In this document: positions 29,001 to 35,000 of the stretch, piece by piece | Layout of the letters: each line of letters starts with the position of its first letter | How positions within the stretch are numbered: the stretch's first letter is position 1 | Origin: Liolophura sinensis | Taxonomy: Eukaryota; Mollusca; Polyplacophora; Chitonida; Chitonidae | DNA length: 60,000 nucleotides | NCBI RefSeq assembly: GCF_032854445.1 | Contig: NC_088300.1 | Location: 79,215,084-79,275,083 of the forward strand | Reading direction: 5' to 3' | The notes under the pieces: generated by a model | What the model was told of the DNA's origin: nothing | What the model saw: only the letters and a program-made list of their open reading frames with translations | Database searches by the model: none | Translations under genes and position numbers: made by a program

Positions 29001-32000
29001 CTCTGGGAGTCACGAAGGCAACAAAATGCTATGATGACCATAGCTCAATAAAATATCTTGTGGTCATGCTTCACGTAGGCTGATTTTTCGATGTGTTGTA
29101 GAGAAAAGTGCAAGCTATGGCGCTAGGGCGTATACATTTTTGAGGCTGACGTTGACAAATTGACTACATAAACAGTAAGGAAAATCATTGCGCTTGCGTA
29201 ACCTACATAGAAGCTTCAATTCTATACGCAGACAATATATCCCAACACCCTCCTACCGACTGCTTTACCAACAACAACTGAGACATAAATGATGGACAAA
29301 TGGAATCTACAAGCAAGCACTCAGACAGAAAGTCTGACTGACAGTCTGACTTACCCTCTTAACCTCTTGGGGGCGGGTCCGACATCACTGTTAAAGCTGT
29401 CTCTGGAATTGGTTTGAAAGTCCAGCGTAGCACGAATACTGACATCTGTACATACATGGATACAGGAGCCATTCAAAATGTCTAATACAGTCAATTCCTT
29501 TTCCTGAGCTGTACTGATCGGCCATGTGTTCATGTCAAGGAACTGGTAGTTGGTGGACATGCCACGAAAGAAAGGCAACTAAAACAGAACCATCAAAGTA
29601 CATGAAATCCAAGTTTATCAGAACATTTAAGCCATAGTTTGAAATCATATATTTTCTTTCCTGTATGGTTTTCCCTTAAGGCACTGTGTCACACATGCTT
29701 AAAGGATTAGTGTCCAGATTTATCATTTACTCATAATTACATGTAGCTACAACTGTGTATATGGTTAAATTGAGTTTTAAAAAATAGTAAAAAAGGGTAT
29801 ATTAATCGGAGTAATATGACACTAAAAAAAAATTGGTTAGTTTTATGCATTTTTTCCACCAACACTTCTCCACCGAGTCTCCACCGAATTACTTCATCTA
29901 AGTCCAGGCATTTTATAGTTCAGTGTTAAAATAAGGTACAAGAGTGACCACAAACATATCGAAATTTCTCCACGAAATTGTTTGCTGCTTGCTACATGGT
30001 TGTAAAAACAGGTCATCAAAGAACCCTGAGGTTATTTTTTTTTCAAGTTTCCAGACAATTTGACCCTCAGGAAGGCATGGATTTTTTGTACGCAACAAAA
30101 ACAGCCGTATCTGCTATAGCCGTCTTTTATCTGAAAGCTGAGAGAGGAATAAAGCTGCACTCGAAATATTTGGCTACTATGCAGGCTGAAGTTCACTAAA
30201 ACCTTAGCTTAACTGAACTTAAAACTGACAACTAGCAAATATTTGTACACTAATGCTGATGTCCACATTTACACTGTACACGACGATATAGGCACTGGCT
30301 CTTCTTTGTGCTACAATAGGATACATCTGTCTTTGCATATAGGTATGAATTTAGAATACCTTAGGGAATAGAATATTTACTGTGATGCTGACAGAGGGAA
30401 AAAAAGTGAATTAAAATGTTACAATTTCAGATAAACACATGAAATGTACAGTGTAAGCTGTAGCTTATTAGTCCATACTGCCAGTGCAGTTGGAAATGCC
30501 CGGGTAAAAATCAAATTTGACAACTCAGAATCTGAAGAGTGGCCGGAGATGTCAGTGTTATAAATCGGAACTTCAACGTCATCCATTATGGGCTCAAATC
30601 GATACTAGTGAAGAATTAGTGGATTACCTGACTTTCCACTATTTCCCTGAGTTGATCCACTGCACAGTCATAGTCCACAAATACGAACCCCAGGCTGAGG
30701 CCGCTCTTTGCCTTCACCCCAATGCGGGGAGTGTCTGAAGAGAAAGTATGATACTTTATCCCACAGAATTTCACAAGTTTATTATTTAAAGTAGAAGACC
30801 TCTAAAAATCAAGGTAGGCATCACTAAATAGACCTCTTAAAACTATGGATAACTATACTTTCATTTTTTTTTTAGATTTTCGTGAAAATGGTCAAAGGAG
30901 CTCAACCATTTGAATTCTAATACTAATAAAGCTAATGGCTTTATGGACTGTACCACCAGAGGTTAGGGACTCGGACGTCACAGGATTAAAAGATTACTGA
31001 AATAATGTTCCCAAACGTCCCTTCCTTCTGGTGAAGATCAGGAAAAAAAGCTGATGTGACGTCAGAGTTTCTAGATACCATCAGTATGGTCCATAAAGCC
31101 CACCACAGTACTGAAATATTTGAGTGCCTTTCTTAAAAAATCGGAAAAAAAAAAATGAAAGTACTTTTACGCAAAGTTTTCACCTGTCTGTATAATGAGC
31201 CTTACTTCATAGTTTAGCTTTCTTTTACTTTAATATTGTTGCACCAGATTCCTGCATTTACTCCAGAGAATAAACCATATTGCTGAGATGAATAACTTCC
31301 CAGAACAATTCTCATATACAATGACCACGCAGTAGTAGTGATGACAATATTACATCCCCAAGTCATTATAACAACTTACGTGCAACTAACAGAACTAAGT
31401 CCAATATTCTCAAACCTACTGGAATATGTAACTTCATGCACATAAAACACTTTTTCACAAACAAAGCAAATCTGCCCAAAATTTCCTCCCATAAACAGAG
31501 TGGCCATCCATGCCTGAACAATTGTAAACTTACCATACACTCTTTGGATGGATAGTGTGCTGTTTTCGGACACAATATTTCTGGCATAGACATATCTCTC
31601 TTGTTCACGCGTTACGGGCCACCTACAGCATAAATCACTAGCTGGTTATAACACTGATACATGTACAGTAGTTAGAGCTGGCTAAAGACCGCTGAGGTGT
31701 CAACTGACTGAACTAACTAAATAATGTTCAATGTTCTAGTCAACAGTCAATCATAAAATGTATGTAGATTTTTACAAATCAGCATAGTTCACTCTTCATT
31801 CTTTCACACTTGTACAAAGAACATTTCATGAGACCAAAGATGTGACTGTCTCATTGACATATTAGACTGACAAAATGATATGATGACAACACATGAAAAT
31901 ACATTCAGCCTGAAAGAATGTCCTGTTGGGATTCTCACTAATACCAACAAAAAAACACATCATAGAACAGAAGATAATAAGGACTTGTCATTTTTCAAGC

Positions 32001-35000
32001 GAGATCCGAATTAGAGGGTACATAAAAGAAGACCTGGGCATTAACTTAACCCCATGTTTACTGAAGTGTATGACCTTTATTGTAAGTATTTATACCTGTC
32101 ACATCCCTACACCAGGATGCATGAACGACCCACACCCAGACACAGATACTAGTTACAGGCTAAAACTAAACCAGTCTAGCTCAGGTGCCTGACAACTGCT
32201 GTTTCTGCTTGTTATTCTGCACGGTCACCACACCTTTCACTACAGGTAAGTGTCGGCTTAGAGGTAAATAATGAGAACATAAAGGATATGGAAATACAAA
32301 GCAGGATAATTGGTGTCAACATCAAGGATATGCACATACACGGCAGGATAATTGATATCAACATCAGGATATGCACATACACAGCAGGATAACTGATGTT
32401 AACATCAAGGATATGTGCATACACAGCAGGATAACGGATGTTAACATCAAGAATATGGACATACACAGCAGGATCATTGATGTCAACATCAAGAATATGG
32501 ACATACACAGCAGGATAATTGGTGTCAACATCAAGGATATGCACATACACAACAAGATAGTTGATGTTAACATCAAGGATATACACATACACGGCAGGAT
32601 AATTGATGTCAGGATATGCACATACACAGCAGGATAACTGATGTTAACATCAAGGATATGTGCATACACAGCAGGATAACGGATGTTAACATCAAGAATA
32701 TGGACATACACAGCAGGATCATTGATGTCAACATCAAGAATATGGACATACACAGCAGGATCATTGATGTCAACATCAAGGACATACACATACACAGCGG
32801 GATAACTGATGTTAACATCAAGGATATACAAGTACACCTCCATTTCATCGTCACAAATTCCCACATTTTTTACCTAGCTTTTGTTGCACATCATCGGTGG
32901 ATACTTTCAAAAGTTTCTGCTCTGCTCTTCAAGTATCAAAATCATTAGCATCAGGGATATGCGCATACACAGCGGGATAATTCATGTCAACATCAAGGAT
33001 GTACACATACACAGCGGGATAATTCACGTCAGCATTAAGGATATGCACATACACAGCGGGATAATTGATGTCAACATCAAGGATATACACATACACAGCA
33101 GGATAATTGATGTCAACATCAAGGATATGCACATACACAGCGACATAATTGATATTACCATCCAGGATATGCACATACACAGCGGGATAATTGATATTAA
33201 CTTCAGGGATATGCACATAAACAGCAGGATAATTCATGTCAACATCAAGGATATGTGCAAACACAGCAAGATAATTGATGTCAACATCAAGGACATACAC
33301 ATACACAGCGGGATAACTGATGTTAACATCAAGGATATACAAGTACACCTCCATTTCATCGTCACAAATTCCCACATTTGTTACCTAGCTTTTGTTGCAC
33401 ATCATCGGTGGATACTTTCAAAAGTTTCTGCTCTGCTCTTCAAGTATCAATATCATTAGCCTGTGAAGGGTGGAGATGAAAGCAAACTGTGAAGGGAGGT
33501 CACTCACCCATGTGTGGACATGAAAGCAAACTAGATGGAGGTCACTCACCCATGTGTGGACATGAAAGCAAACTGAATTGAGGTCACTCACCCATGTGGA
33601 CATGAATGCAAACTAGATCGAGGTCACTCATCCATGTTTGGACATGAAAGCAAACTGAATGGAGGTCACTCACCCATGTGTGGATATGAAAGCAAACTGG
33701 ATGGAGGTCACTCACCCACGTGTGGACATGAAAGCAAATTGTGAAGGGAGGTCACTCAGCCTTTTGCGGACATGAAAGTAAAGCGTGAAGGGATGCCACT
33801 CACTCTTGAGTGGACATAAAAGCAAATGCTGATAGCAAGTCACTCACCCTTGTGTGGACATAAAAGCAAACTGTGAGGGGATTGTGTTGAGCTGGGCGCA
33901 AATCAGGTTTCTCATATCGTCCAGCCGTGATCTGGACAAGTGATAATCTGTTATCTGTATCAGACCCAGACAGCTGTAACGAGACAGATCACAGTCACTG
34001 GTCAGCAGTATACCAACCAGTAGGGCATCTTCCCCTTCATCTACAACACAAATAACAACAACAACATGAGCTCCTTCACCACACTGTTTTCCATGTAATT
34101 TTCAACAGCTTTCTTTTGTTGAAACATGAAGTTAAAGGAAAAGGCAGTACCATATTTACTAAAAGTTCAGCATTGTTCAGTTGGCACCTATTGCTTGTTT
34201 CTAACTGATTTATCCACCTTATAAGGACAATTAGGAGTTTCGTTTGAAGTTTGATCAATTTCCAAAGTATCAGAAAAACATAAGTGGTGGCATTTTGGGG
34301 TAAACTTAAACCGTATCAAGAGTTCCTGAATGACATTAGGAGGACATCCACAATCACAGATGAATACGTACCACAAGAGAGATACAATGTACATGTAAAC
34401 AAGATTGTATGCCGAGAAACTTCTGGGGGTAGTCATTATATGTGTGTCCTCACAAATGGTGCAAAACTCTGTAGCACTCTAGGTATATTTCTTGAAGACC
34501 TGGCCTGTATGCTACCACCAACACAACAAACAAAATTTCTACCAGCTCGTACGTATATGTAATTCTGTTCACATTAAAGGAAAAAACCTCAAAAAAATCA
34601 AAGTTGGCATCACTAAACAGACCACTTAAAACATAAGCATAAATATACTTTCATTTATTTTTTTTTACATTTTTGTGAAAAGAAAACATTTGAATTTTAA
34701 GGTGGGCTTTATGAACTATACTATCCCAGGTTAAGAGCTCTAACATCACAGAAGTTTACCAGCTCTATTGGAATAACTCTTTTTACCCATGAGATCATTG
34801 AAATGATGTTCCCAAAAATTCCTTCCTTCTGGTGAACATCAGGAAAAAAGGTGACTTTATGTCAGAGTTCTTAGATACTGTCAGTTTGGTTCATAATGCC
34901 CACCTTAGTATTCAAATATCTGAATGCATTTCAACACTCTTCCAAAAAAATCTGAAAAAAAAAATGAAAGTATTCTTTTGCCCAGTTTTCAGTTTTATGA

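Noticed and set aside
32212-33459. Open frames of 126-192 codons (Y-P-A-V-Y-V-H-I-L-D-V type) as genes
   Set aside because: They stem from the 42-bp array and are open on both strands, in an intron of the TIR-SLOG gene.
33340-33460. Exon with E-Q-K-L-L-K-V-S-T-D-D-V-Q-Q-K-L between exons 2 and 3
   Set aside because: Its exit phase would put a stop at the start of exon 3, its acceptor is poor, and exons 2 and 3 join in phase without it.
34284-34562. 92-codon plus-strand frame
   Set aside because: No motif, and it lies in an intron of the minus-strand gene partly next to a foldback element.
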